Below are positions 21,601 to 31,350 of a DNA stretch of 36,931 nt, piece after piece. The translations under genes and the position numbers were made by a program. The notes under the pieces were generated by a model. It had not been told where the DNA came from. It saw only the letters and a program-made list of their open reading frames with translations, and did not search any database. Source of the stretch: Branchiostoma floridae (lineage: Eukaryota; Chordata; Leptocardii; Amphioxiformes; Branchiostomatidae); the NCBI RefSeq assembly GCF_000003815.2, contig NC_049988.1, forward strand, positions 19,488,950 to 19,525,880, in the 5' to 3' direction. Within the stretch, counting starts at the first letter, position 1, and each line of letters begins with the position of its first letter.

Positions 21601-24600
21601 CGCATATCATAGCTAGGATATTATACTGGTCAGCTCTCCAACAAGATATCTTCAGCTTCACTGATGAAAGATAACAGTGAATTCAAGATCAATGATGATG
21701 ATTGATTACAGTAGTTGTTCTTTTTCTGAATGTTTTAGACATTTGATGCTCTTCTGAACGGTGACCTGACTCCCTACCCTTCCTTCTTCTACAACATCAC
21801 TGGAGGGTCTAACTACTTCAACTACCTCAGGACTGTGGTAAGTGGCTTCACCAATGTCTTAGATTTAGCTTCATCTTTAAGACACAAGTTATTTAAGGTT
21901 TGGGTGTGGTTTGTTTGAATCTAAGAGTCGTTGTTGTGTAAAAAAAACTCACTTAACTGAATACAGCTTCAAATTTTTAAGTTTTCACCATTGATGTTAA
22001 AATGTGTGCACATGTGTAAACCTTTATGGAGCTACGTTTTCTGTCCGATTTGTTTGATACCCGATGACTACCATTGATAATTGACCATCAATATTTGATA
22101 AGTACTCACTCACAGGTTTAATGTCCATTGTCCCTCATCTTGCAAGGGTGATTGTTCTACTCCACGGTCCCAACCTGACTGTTGAGCTACTGTAGGAGCC
22201 TTCAGAGCATGTTAAAGAACCCACCACACCTATGAAAAAGAACATAATTTCCAAAAAGAAAAGGGATCTATCCCGGTGTGAGTGGATCGAATGAATCTGT
22301 CCAGATATGCAGCCAGTACAAACCTGTTGCGCAATATGCGGTTTACTGGGTACGCAATACAAACAACGTCTTCAAGTTCCAGTTTTTACCGTTGAATGTG
22401 ATTGGTTATAAATTTTTTTAGGAACCTTTGGAGTAGGAGTACTTCGGGTAATGAGGCTACTCAGGGAATGGTTTGATCCACGCACACTGGGAAGGACCCC
22501 TACTTTTATCGATAAGTGTGGCGGGTTCTTTAATGTGCCCGGGGTGTGGCTGTGACTGGAAACAAGACCTCCATTTAATGACCTGTATCTGAGGAATGGC
22601 CCTAACCAAAGCTAGGTACTCATTTTCACCTGAGCAAAGTGAGGAAAGTTGTGTTAAGTACCTTTCGCAGGGGCCACACTCATTTCAGTCAACATCAGTT
22701 ATATTTCGTCAGTGCTACATCTTCAAATCTCAATTTTCACCATTGCTGTCCCTCCCATAGGAGCCCCCAGAGCAGGAGTACTTCGGGAAGTACCTGGCCA
22801 AACCTGAGGTGAGGAAAGCCATCCATGTGGGGAACCTGACCTTCCACGATGGGTCAGATGTGGAGAAACATCTGTTGAGTGATGTCATGCAGTCTGTCGC
22901 GCCCTGGATAATCACCATTTTGGATAACAACTACAAGGTGCAGTTACTAAGCATGCAGAATCCAGTATTTAAGCAACCCTCCCCCTGGTCCAAGACTTTG
23001 TGAGTTCAAATTACGGCGGTCTGCCTAAATACCACAAACGACCACAAACGACTCGGAAATACCACAAACGACCACAAACGACTCTAAAATGCAGTGTATA
23101 TGGGTCAAAGACCTTGTGTGGCGCTCTGGAGACATTGTTTACACATTTATGAATTTAAAAAATGCAGCAAGTCCGGCGTATTCACCAGTTATTTCAAGTT
23201 AGTCCGCCGGTTTCAAGATCGAAGCGATTCTCGGCCGCCATGTTGGATCGCCCGTGCTAGGAGTCTGCATGGGGAAGTTCTCGATACCTTCCACGGCTCC
23301 ATGGACGACAGGACGATAAAACTATGGACGCTGTTGGTTCATAGATTATAGTATGGCACTATTCTATCATTGTCAACTTATAAAACTTGTATACTAAGTG
23401 TTTTTCAGCCTCAATGCAAGCACGCATTCATTGACAGCGCAGAATCGCTTTGATCTTGAAACCGGCGGACTAACTTGAAATAACTGGTGAATACGCCGGA
23501 CTTGCTGCATTTTTTAAATTCATAAATGTGTAAACAATGTCTCCAGAGCACCACACAAGGTCTTTGACCCATATGCACTGCATACTAGAGTCGTTTGTGG
23601 TAATTCCGAGTCGTTTGTGGTCGTTTGTGGTATTTAGGCACACCCAAATTACGGTACAGTGTTTTGCTCCCCTGACGGTCTGATATTGGAGAGGGACACT
23701 GTTCCTAGGACGGGATAGTAAGCCAAAGTCCACTGTTCATTGCGCTCGTTGAAAAGAGCTAGGAGAATTTCCCTCTTACAATAAATCTGTGTATATTGTC
23801 TCCTTGGTATCTCTGGCTTCACTACCTGAACCACCCACATATCCAATCGCCCCCCCCCCCTCGACCCCTTTACCCCTACAACAGGGTCGATCATGCCGTC
23901 ACCTCGTGACAAACATGTAGCCGTAGGAAAGCTGCATTGCACTATCAGCTAACGATAAAGTTCATGCTTCCTTCTCAGTCTGAGGTTCAACGCTTTACCA
24001 TACCTTGTTAGATCTATGCAAAATGGAGATAAAGTTTTGGTGTGACTGAATTTCTGTGTTTCTTGATATTTGTTGTCAGCATAACTTTTGAACCTCTTGA
24101 TGGATTGTAATGATATTTGGTATGTGGGTAGGTGTTGGACAGACAAAGGTCAAGGTCAACTTTGGGCCACCTTGTGCTTGACCTTGGTACTCCAGCATAA
24201 CTTCTTTTTTTTGTATCTTGATGATGAATAGTAAAATTTATTGAGAAAATTATCAAAATCCAACAATGGCAGCCAGAAGGCCTAGTTGACTTTATTCTAA
24301 AATCAAGAAGTGAATAAATTATAATGAACATTCAAATTCTAAGAGAAAGGCATGATTGAAAGCAAACTGCAAAAGTCTTTTTGACCTAGACATTCTATGG
24401 TCTTGTGTTTTCAGGTATTGATGTACAATGGTCAGCTTGACGTGATTGTTGCGGGGCCTCTGACCCAAGCCTTCCTCCAGCGGCTTCAGTGGTCCAAACT
24501 GAAGCAGTACCAGAAGGCTGACAGGACGGTGTGGAAAATTAACCCTTCAGACACCGAGGTGGCTGGCTTCGTCCGACAGGTGGATAACTTCTACCAGGTG

Positions 24601-25147
24601 AGACTTTTAAAAAAAAAGGGACACTTAAGTGTAAAATTTAGGAATAGGACATTGTGGAAAGTTAATATGGTTAACCCTTTAGACACTAACTTGTACGTTT
24701 GTCCAACAGGTGGACAACTTCTACCTGGTGTGACTTTTAAATAAGAAAGGGAGGCTTAAAAAACTTAGACAATAGAACATTGAGTTAGACAGATTTGTCC
24801 AACCGTGGAGATCTTCTACTAGTTAAGGCTTTAAAAGGGAATGAAAACACTTACCATAAGGGTAAAATTTAAAAAAGAATTGCAAAACGTTGTGGAAAGT
24901 TAAGAATTTATCCAGTTTTTTGTTTTTCAGGTGTTGATATACAATGGGCAGCTAGATGTGGTTGTAACCTTGTGTATCTTATTAGTTGGATGTCTAACAG
25001 TTATCAACGTTTTATGCAGAGTTCTAACAATCATCTCCTGCTCTCTAGGTGATTGTCAAGGGTGGCGGCCATATTCTTCCGTTCGACCAACCAGAGCGGG
25101 CCTTCGACATGATTGACAGATTTGTCTCCGGCAGAGGTTTCCAATGA
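15645..25147 (+). CDS. CPVL-like: Gene D: CPVL-like serine carboxypeptidase (complete, 12 exons)
   Basis: Exons 15645-15840, 16104-16219, 16631-16745, 17377-17435, 17996-18075, 18809-18875, 19070-19192, 20318-20449, 21739-21837, 22761-22937, 24415-24597 and 25049-25147 join in frame to 481 aa; human CPVL is about the same length. A signal peptide (IVFLAVILVSQ) begins the protein, so it enters the secretory or lysosomal route. LWLQGGPGG forms the oxyanion region, GESYAGKYVPA carries catalytic Ser212 (the Gly-Glu/Ser bond sits on an intron), YNGQLDVIV holds Asp397 and GGGHILPFDQP holds His457. The family removes C-terminal residues from peptides at acid pH. LSMLYIDNPVGTGFSF-like sequence and HVGNLTFHDG match CPVL rather than cathepsin A. 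TCTTTCAG at 15621-15628 may end a 5' UTR intron. Confidence 0.93.
15843..15985. promoter_or_regulatory. GGTCA-rich stretch with a perfect DR1 in gene D intron 1
   Basis: GGGTCA-A-GGGTCA (DR1) is at 15843-15855, two bases inside intron 1. Further GGGTCA/AGGTCA half-sites follow to about 15980. DR1 sites bind HNF4, RXR-PPAR or COUP-type nuclear receptors. The same arrangement is in gene E intron 1. It may be a short tandem repeat rather than an enhancer. Confidence 0.4.
16820..17105 (-). repeat. Inverted, decayed copies of the 56-bp minisatellite family
   Basis: Four degenerate units (AGCTGGTGTGTTACGCC..., GGTTATACCGGCTATACAGA) with the CAGCTGCTGCC tail at the left, opposite in orientation to 19371-20040. 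Lies in gene D intron 3. Confidence 0.75.
17458..17492. repeat. (CAAA)n microsatellite
   Basis: About eight CAAA/CAAG units in gene D intron 4. Similar AAAC or GTTT runs occur near 10930 and 14590. Confidence 0.85.
18341..18470. repeat. 130-bp near-perfect palindrome
   Basis: TACAACACGGTGTATTCCG at the left is mirrored by its complement at the right, and the match continues inward through GACCGCGGGTCGGATC to the centre near 18405. GC content is far above the surrounding intron. Lies in gene D intron 5. Confidence 0.85.
18475..18749. mobile_element. MITE-like element with TTATGTCATACC inverted ends
   Basis: TTATGTCATACC at the left and GGTATGACATAA at the right are perfect inverted ends. The element directly abuts the palindrome at 18341-18470; they may be one composite element of about 410 bp. 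No coding capacity. Confidence 0.55.
19371..20040 (+). repeat. 56-bp minisatellite, about 11 units plus a diverged tail
   Basis: The anchor CTATATAGCC recurs at 19371, 19427, 19483 and onward with a 56-base period (one unit lacks four bases). Each unit reads CTGTATCTGTATCTATATAG, then CCAGTATAACTGCTGTTCGG, then CGTAACACACCAGCTT. The array ends in a CCACAGGCACGCGGCGCGGC tail and one diverged half unit. It lies wholly in gene D intron 7. Confidence 0.95.
20613..21045 (+). mobile_element. TAGCCTGGG-ended MITE, copy 1 (433 bp)
   Basis: The ends TAGCCTGGGTACCAT and ATGGTACCCAGGCTA are inverted, with about 34 bases of terminal inverted repeat. Flanks ACCCTGCCC and ATCCTGCCC form a 9-bp target duplication with one mismatch. 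The second copy is at 34863-35286 in the opposite orientation. Located in gene D intron 8. Confidence 0.85.
21060..21100 (+). pseudogene. Fragment copy of gene D exon 8 end with donor
   Basis: GTAAAGCTGTACACAGAAGC and TTTTAAGGTGAGG nearly repeat the end and donor of exon 8 (20425-20453). No matching acceptor or exon start is present, so it is debris of a local duplication. Confidence 0.7.
21117..21457. mobile_element. hAT-like MITE, copy 1 (341 bp)
   Basis: Ends CAGGGTTTTAGCCAGC and GCTGGTTAGAGCACTG are imperfect inverted repeats. Flanks TTAGTCAT and TTAGACAT give an 8-bp target duplication with one mismatch. CAGGG ends with 8-bp duplications are the hAT pattern. Related to 33596-33938. Confidence 0.82.
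22130..22660. repeat. Dispersed-repeat-like stretch with inverted TTTAA(T/C)GTGC motifs
   Basis: CATGTTAAAGAACCC near 22210 is inverted relative to GGGTTCTTTAATGTGCCC near 22524. This looks like a common invertebrate interspersed repeat. It contains at 22410-22450 a decayed copy of the exon 10 start (see findings). Confidence 0.45.
22413..22452 (+). pseudogene. Decayed copy of gene D exon 10 start
   Basis: GGAACCTTTGGAGTAGGAGTACTTCGGG resembles GGAGCCCCCAGAGCAGGAGTACTTCGGG at 22760-22787, but reads EPLE-stop-EYFG, so it cannot be used as an exon. Confidence 0.6.
23017..23645. mobile_element. 629-bp foldback element with 9-bp target duplication
   Basis: Arms 23017-23231 and 23441-23645 are inverted and nearly identical (over 90 percent by eye), with a loop of about 209 bases. 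The outer parts carry tandem ACCACAAACG units. AAATTACGG lies at 23008-23016 and 23646-23654, a perfect 9-bp target duplication. Long arms and 9-bp duplications recall MULE or foldback elements. Located in gene D intron 10. Confidence 0.9.
24050..24200. repeat. Candidate interspersed repeat
   Basis: Contains GATATTTGGTATGTGGGTAG and AAGGTCAAGGTCAAC, which read like a widespread invertebrate repeat. Assigned from memory of the pattern only. Confidence 0.35.
24640..24975 (+). pseudogene. Decayed partial copies of gene D exon 11
   Basis: 24650-24740 repeats the end of exon 11 (TTGTGGAAAGTTAA, then CAACAGGTGGACAACTTCTA) with changes; 24765-24840 is a worse copy. At 24931 an acceptor TTTTTCAG precedes GTGTTGATATACAATGGGCA, an alternative start of exon 11 reading VLIYNGQLDVVV, with a second catalytic-Asp motif, but the rest of the exon is missing. 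These lie in intron 11. Confidence 0.75.
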
Positions 25148-26235
25148 CCAATCAGAAAAGAGCTTTTAATTGATTGACAGTTTTTGAAAACAGATGTTTC
25201 CAAACACACCTGAGACTGAGATTAAACTTTGCTATAAGACAGGGTCACATTTCAAAACTGGGGCTCAGCCTGGTTGATTTTGGGAATGAAAAAAAGTGTA
25301 TATCAAGAATTCAATATAAGTCAGGTTCTTGCCTAGTTCTTTAAACATTGATGCATTTTTTTGTAGTTTGGATCATGCTATTAATTCCTGCAGACAGCCA
25401 TACTAGGCTCCGGTTTGGAAATGTGACCTGAGCATTGGCCAAGATTATTTTTTACCTAATGATCAGTCATTGCATTGCAAATCTATAAGCAATTGATTGC
25501 TTCTTGATTTGCTGAGATTTTGGCAAACAGCCTGGCTGGACCCCGGTTTGGAAATGTAACCTGAGGATCGGTCAATATTATTTTTTCACCTCAGTCATCA
25601 CACTTCAATATCTATAAGCAATTGATTGCTTCTTGATTTGCTGAGATTTGGGCAATATTTGTAATTTGTCTGTGACCAATGGCATTGAACTTAGCTCTTA
25701 CACAATGTAATATGCTTCAACATTGTTAGAAACCTTTATGCAATATGACAATGAACATCAATAATTAACTTTAACAACATTGTCATTGACAACCAAAGTG
25801 ATGAGAAAAGAAATTATATTAATTACAGGAAATGATTTGGTATATAATAGAGCAGACTCATTCCTCAGCTAACCTATCGCACCACATTCATCCCTCAGTG
25901 AGACATCTGGAGCCGCATAGTTCAAGTTTCTGAACCTTTATTCGACCTGCCAAAACGGTTTCATTGGTTCAACTTCTTCTTGTTACAACAAATGGTACAA
26001 CTTGTTCAGTCAGGAGTGGCTAGAGGCTTAATGACACAATACACAATAAGTTTGTGTAGCTCGCAGGTTTATACCTTTCCAGTGCATAATGCCCTGGTGT
26101 CTATCCAGTGCATACCACCCTAGCACAAGGTGCCCTTGGTGTATATATAGATTACAGAAAATGATGTTGAATATCATTATTTTAGTAACACTATGCAATT
26201 ACTGAGTTGTAGAGTAAATGCTAAAATTACTGATC

Positions 26236-26241
26236 AATAAA
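26236..26241 (+). terminator. Candidate polyadenylation signal of gene D
   Basis: AATAAA in TCAATAAAGACTG, about 1.1 kb after the gene D stop. No nearer strong signal was seen. Between 25148 and 26235 no other gene is recognised; two similar stretches (25440-25500 and 25555-25640, TAAGCAATTGATTGCTTCTT) show a small tandem duplication. Confidence 0.4.
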
Positions 26242-26278
26242 GACTGACACTTTAGAGTGAAATATGATTTAGGGCTAC

Positions 26279-26430
26279 GTGTGCATGTGTGTGTGTGTGT
26301 ATGTGTTTTTGTGTCTGTATGTTAGTGTGTGTGTGTGTGTGTGTGTGTGTATGCATGTTTGTATTGTGTGTTCTTGTGTCTGTATGTATGTCAGTGTGTG
26401 ATTGTGTGCATGTGTGTGTGTGTGTGTCTA
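26279..26430. repeat. Interrupted (TG)n microsatellite
   Basis: About 150 bases of TG repeats with TATG and TCTG interruptions between the gene D and gene C 3' ends. Confidence 0.9.
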
Positions 26431-26605
26431 CATTTCTGTGATTCCTAACATTCAAGATTAATCGTTGCCACAAGGGATAAACACCCACTACAAACTCGGG
26501 AATGTAATTTATAGAAAACAGTCATGTTTCTAGTGGCTGTCCTTGGTGCTGAAAACGTCATCTCATACTCGTCCTTACTTTTAGAAGCTCTGAGAATCTT
26601 TGCCT

Positions 26606-26611
26606 TTTAAT
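26606..26611 (-). terminator. Candidate polyadenylation signal of gene C
   Basis: ATTAAA on the minus strand, about 230 bases after the gene C stop at 26841. Confidence 0.35.
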
Positions 26612-26840
26612 TATTGCATACGCTATAATAGACAGCAGAGGTACATTTAGGATGTTGGGTTACTTTTGAAGGTTAAAGAATATACATCGGAATATAGAAA
26701 TTGTACAACCAACATGACCATAAAATGACCTAGAATTTTACTACTCAGCTTTACTTCGGAGAGCCGTTGTACGTTTTGCTGGTTAGTTTTACTGCAGATG
26801 GTCGGAGAGCCGTTGCCAGTGATGGCGAGAGTTCCGGCTG

Positions 26841-29800
26841 TCACCATGACACTGGACATTCTAAAAAATAAGAGCAAATAGCAGGGATGAGATGTGGAGT
26901 GATGTGTTTTGATATGGTTTGTGATGAGAGGTCTAGTAAAGTGAAGTGAAAATATGATAAACAGCGTCATTTTTATTAGTCTTAGAATAAGAAGATAGTA
27001 TGGTTTCAGAAGATAGTACGGTTATAAGAAGTACCTGGAACAGCCTGGCATATGAAGAACAGCTGCCTGGAGCATGAGTTGACAGCCCACATTCTCCCGG
27101 CTGTCTCATGATTATAAAAAACGCAATCTTTGTTGCCCCTCCTGTTGTCTGGTTGTCCCGGAGCCCAGTTGTTGTACGTGCCAAGTGCAGAACCATCCTC
27201 CCACTCAAAGATTCCGTCTTCCCACCGATCGTGCAGGCCGAACCAGAAGGACGAATATCCAGGACCAAGCACGGACGAAGCAAATTGATTTATCAAGGAG
27301 ATCAGGAAGGCGTTGGTCTCAGCGTCTCGGGGCATGGCGAGGATGCCGTCGTCTTCACGACAGGTCGCGGCTGCATCGCTGAAGGTCTTACCGTTCCTGA
27401 AGGCCTTGTAGCAGATTCCATTCCACATTGTGTAACATCTAGGGCAAGATGCTGGAAAACAGGTTTTACATAAACGACAGACTAATGTATAGACATAGGA
27501 AGTATTGAAAAAGCAGCTAGCTATACTAGGTACAGTATGTGCTTTAACATATCATTAGATATACATCATAAGAATACCATATCCCCTCATTAATTAATAG
27601 GTTGCACATTTTAGAAAATGGCATTTGATACCAGCATACTTAAGTAATACGGGTCAGTGAAACAATTTAATCATTGTCATCATGTATGTATGATGAGCCA
27701 GATATGCTATTAGCTGTTTTATGCCCACGATGCTTCTCAATGTAGCATCACAAATAATAGACATAAAAATGAATACCCAACTTACCTGGTGTCTTACTCA
27801 TCTCGTCAAGACGCAGCTCCAAGGCGGCGGTTCGGTTTCTCTCCTTGTCCAGGGCGCGCTTCAAGGCGTCAACAGTGGAGGACAGTTGGCGTATGTCGTC
27901 TCGGTCTCGCTTCAAGGCGTCAACAGTGGAGGACAGTTGGCGCATGTCGTCTCGGTCTCGTTTCAAGGCGTCAACAGTGGAGGACAGTTGGCGCATGTCG
28001 TCTTGGTCGCTCTTCAAGGCGTTAAACGTGGTGGACAGTTGAGATATCTCCTGCAAACGTACAAACGTACGTCAGAATACAAAATGTTAAAAGTTGAGGT
28101 TCTTAATGGACTCAATGGACTAAACAAAACAGAAACAGTGTCATAAAAGCGATGTACAACAGACCTTGTGGCACAAGACTGTTTACCTCTTTATTGATGA
28201 ACGTCAAAGGGGCGAGTCCCACAGCAAGCAGACTAAGCAGCACGGCGATACCGGCGGTCATGCAGCTGCGGTGGGAGCGGATGAAGCTACAGAGGGTACG
28301 GCGGCCCCTTGCTTCACCCGGATACGTGCGGTCTGTTAGAAATCAAGAGCTTTTAAAAGAATAAATGTTTTTCTCAACTGGAAATTTCAACCCAAAGTTG
28401 TACTTACCCGAATTTTGAATATCAAACTCTGGCCTTTGTCAAGGAATGACAACAGACTGGAACTAGACAGGCAAAGATCTGGGTAAATCCATTTTTCATT
28501 TTTATGTTATAAATAACAATTTCCCTTTATACCCGAATAGATAAATTCAAGACCCAGTTGCTTAGACCTCTTACTAGGCTGTCCTGTTTGTGTGGATAAT
28601 GTAAATAATTTGTTGTGTAATATATAATCATGGATTATTATTTTAGATACCCCGCTGTAACAAACTGTACATAATCCAGGGAGGCTGGTAAATGAATTTG
28701 GTATAAATCAGTGATATCACACAGTGCTACAGAATAGCAAAGCACCAATCAATAGACTAAGTTAGTGACGGGGCCCATTGGTAGATAGCTAAGATACAAC
28801 AACAAGATAGATATTTGTAAATTCAAGGAACAATTTTGTTTAACATACAAATAGCTAATTAACCGGTCGTGTCCATATTAGTTTTATGATTGCTTCTTTA
28901 AAACTGCTAAACAATATTACTATGGTTAACATTTGGTCCGTTGTCGCTTAACATGTGATGTGTTCTTTTAACTTTTCGGTCCGTTTGTTGACGTTTGATA
29001 ATTTAAGATGGCGTCAACATATTGTTTTAGAGATCAGATTTGTCAAGAAATATAGTAAGCAGTTTGTGATCGTACAATGATCGTATGAGGAATGTGATCA
29101 AACAAGAACAAGACAGTTGCATGACAAAACCCCACAGGATAACAATATTGTACCTGCTCTAGACGCGTACATAGGGTTGGGTATATTCGCAGCGGCGTCC
29201 GCACGTGCCTGCCAATCAGTCTGCGGCTGCTGCATGGGCGTGGTGCCTGGAGGAAAATTACAGAATTGATTATATATAAACACTTCATACGGGAAAGAAA
29301 GCAAAAAAGCGAGACAATTACAAGAACAGGGCGCCGTAAGAGAACTTAAAAACATTTTACCTGCTCCGGAGGCGTACATAGGGTTGGGTATACTCGCAGC
29401 GGCGTCGGCACGTGCCTGCCAATCAGTCTGCGGCTGCTGCATGGGCGTGGTGCCTGTTGAAACTGTGGGGAAAAAAAAGTTCATATAGTAAAGATATAGA
29501 AGCGAGACAAGAACACGATGACGTAAGCGGACCTAAATGAGTTCTACCTTCTCCGGAGGCGTACATAGGGTTGGGAAAACTCGCAGTGGCGTCGGCACGT
29601 GCCTGCTGATCAGTCTGCGGCTGCTCCATGGGTGTGGTGTCTGGAGGAAAATTACAAAATTAAAATGGCTCCGACGAAATATATTTAGGAGCATAACATT
29701 CGCCTAAAGATTTATGAAATCATAATATAACATTATTTTTCACAAAAATATTTCTATCAACTATATTAGTTTCATTTTATTAACAACGCAAACTTGTTAT

Positions 29801-30263
29801 GATTTCAACCAAGTGCACCAACTCTTCTGAATTCTGATCACTGTTCTTTACCATGCATTTGTTTGAAGACTCGTGGTTAATTCATAACTTACTGTTTGCT
29901 GCTTCCCCGAATACTGGGAATTACTTCACCATTCGAAAGGGTGGACGCACCACCTCAATACACCAAGCGGGGTTCGAAATTGATTCATATGGCATTGCAG
30001 TGCAGTAGGAATAGAACGAATATCGTCATAACACTACATCTTCCAAGTTTCATGCCTAGACCAAATTGTATTTGGAATAAATGAAAGAAAACACGTTGTA
30101 CACCAAGTAAGGCACTGAGTAATTCTAAATCTCAGATTTGTCATTACATAGATTTTTGAAAACCAAACCCCCTTGACCGCTGACGTGTAGAGAGAATATA
30201 TTTTCATAAACATATTCATTTACCTTTGTCACCAGTTTGGGACTGCTGTTGATCTCCCGGCAT
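26841..30263 (-). CDS. Gene C: type II membrane C-type lectin with three NPMY tail exons
   Basis: Nine exons in transcript order: 30263-30224, 29640-29548, 29453-29361, 29246-29154, 28332-28187, 28050-27786, 27451-27035 and a short last exon 26860-26841, all with AG/GT borders and matching phases, giving 388 aa (eight coding exons if exon 1 is counted once). The tail (1-107) has three NPMY motifs at residues 37-40, 68-71 and 99-102. A transmembrane segment lies at about 131-150 (core TAGIAVLLSLLAVGLAPLTF), with no signal peptide. A coiled coil made of 17-residue repeats spans 156-243, and the C-type lectin domain 245-382. NPxY motifs bind PTB proteins and clathrin adaptors, so a recycling or phagocytic receptor is inferred. 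The sugar-binding site is partly changed (see findings). The last exon ends ECPVSW and is the least certain part. Confidence 0.85.
27035..27451 (-). other. Gene C C-type lectin domain exon
   Basis: Reads SCPRCYTMWNGICYKAF, then AAATCRED, FWFGLHDRWEDGIFEWEDG, APGQPDN, DCVFYN, MWAVNSC and FFICQ. This is a long-form C-type lectin fold with all expected cysteines and the WIGL-equivalent FWFGL. QPD is kept, but the WND position reads WAV. The exon is phase 1 to 1, so the domain can be exchanged as a unit. Confidence 0.92.
27786..28050 (-). other. Gene C coiled-coil exon with internal 51-bp repeats
   Basis: Four units, the middle ones reading QLSSTVDALKRDRDDMR (17 residues, 51 bases), the first and last diverged, followed by RNRTAALELRLDEMSKTP. 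The paralogous gene A exon is 90 bases shorter and has shorter units without RQL. The exon is phase 0 to 1. Confidence 0.9.
28187..28332 (-). other. Gene C transmembrane exon
   Basis: 146 bases, exactly as long as the gene A exon at 831-686. RTYPGEARGRRTLCSF (basic, with Cys) precedes SCMTAGIAVLLSLLAVGLAP, with positive charges on the inner side and INKE on the outside. Confidence 0.9.
29154..29246 (-). other. Gene C NPMY tail exon 3
   Basis: 93 bases, phase 1 to 1, encoding TTPMQQPQTDWQARADAAAN and then IPNPMYASRA. Donor GTACAA. Confidence 0.88.
29361..29453 (-). other. Gene C NPMY tail exon 2
   Basis: 93 bases, phase 1 to 1, encoding TTPMQQPQTDWQARADAAAS and then IPNPMYASGA. Donor GTAAAA. 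Nearly identical to the other two. Confidence 0.88.
29548..29640 (-). other. Gene C NPMY tail exon 1
   Basis: 93 bases, phase 1 to 1, encoding TTPMEQPQTDQQARADATAS and then FPNPMYASGE. It is the most diverged of the three. Its upstream flank (AATCATAATATAACATTATT) matches the flank of the single gene A exon at 1925. Confidence 0.88.
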
Positions 30264-30740
30264 GGTGCGACTTGTCAGGTTTCTGCACAGCAAAAATCCA
30301 CGCCCTACCTCAGGCGTGGTCCGAAACGCAATGAGAAATATAGTCTTACCTGAAGAAATTAGAAACCAGAGATGAAAGAAAATCATCTAGAGTGGGTGGC
30401 AAACAACGCACGTTTTTCAGTTGAGACCAATCATACAGACACGCAATCCCTTTCTTTGTTTGTTACACATTGAAAGAGAGGCATCAAAAACAATTTTTGA
30501 ATGAATTAATTTTTTTGATCATGTTTGGAAAACAATCAGATGCATTGAAAAGTATATGCGCGCATGGGAGAAAAACAATTTTTTTTTGTTGTCTGACATT
30601 TTCCGTGTTCGTCACGCACATGTACAAGTAGTCAGTCAACACACGTAAGGTTTTTGCGCATTAACGCAATTTATAGATTTTCTAACGTGAGTACATTTTC
30701 ATTTGTGATTTTTGCTCAAGCAATACTCAAGTGACAAACC
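30085..30740. repeat. Duplicated first-exon block, copy 4 (active, gene C)
   Basis: Contains gene C exon 1 and matches the blocks at 2440, 3785 and 5560. It is the uninterrupted reference for the insertion at 4381-5105. Confidence 0.75.
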
Positions 30741-30981
30741 CATGCTTAATAATGATAATAGTTTTCAGGTAATTTACATGAGCCACCTTAACATATTATA
30801 TGATTATGAGGGTCGACAAGGAGAATATGAATACTAGTAAATTGCACAGAAGAATATCTATGGCCTTCCCAAGTGCTGTGGCTCTCTACTTTATACCGAA
30901 CTGCTATTTGATTATTTATTCACTTCAACAAAAAAAGACAATAAATACATGACAATGGAATATGTAAGAGCATAACAGTGC

Positions 30982-31024
30982 AAGGGAGGCCGAAAGCTTC
31001 TGCTTATAAGAAGGCCTCCCTTTA
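30982..31024. repeat. Hairpin with a 10-bp perfect stem
   Basis: AAGGGAGGCC and GGCCTCCCTT are perfect complements around a loop of about 21 bases. The minus strand further on contains AATAAATAA, so this may be the 3' end of a minus-strand retroelement. Confidence 0.5.
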
Positions 31025-31185
31025 CTAACTTATTACAATTTATACAAATCAAACAAATGAAATAGGTATGGATAATAGATAAAGAAAGGAAATATAGGAT
31101 TATTTATAAAATCAGCTTTAGTGTGACAGTCTTGAATGTAGCAAAGGCTCGACTTTTATGCCTTACTCAAGTTGTTCGGAACTGT

Positions 31186-31350
31186 TGAACCTGTGTACAC
31201 AAAGAGAATCCAGCGGCTTACAAAGTCCCCGCCTGCAAAACACAGTACAGGCAAAATACTTTCTTCCCACGTACAACTAGGGATTGGAACAATCTCCCAG
31301 CTGTGGCAGCTTTGTCATCAACCCTGCCAGATTTCAAATCCAAAATTTAA
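31186..31350 (+). mobile_element. CR1/L2-like LINE, C-terminal end of reverse transcriptase
   Basis: The frame reads VPACKTQYRQNTFFPRTTRD, then WNNLP and LPDFKSKI, stop at 31348-31350. FFPRT(T/I)RDWNxLP followed by DFK near the stop is the classic C-terminal end of CR1/L2/Jockey-type polyproteins. Only this end is present, as expected for a 5'-truncated copy. The A/G-rich tail near 31435-31465 (GAAGAAGAAGAA) marks its 3' end. Confidence 0.85.

Noticed and set aside
27721-28146. Plus-strand repeat frames opposite the gene C coiled coil
   Set aside because: Shadow of the 51-bp coding repeat on the minus strand.
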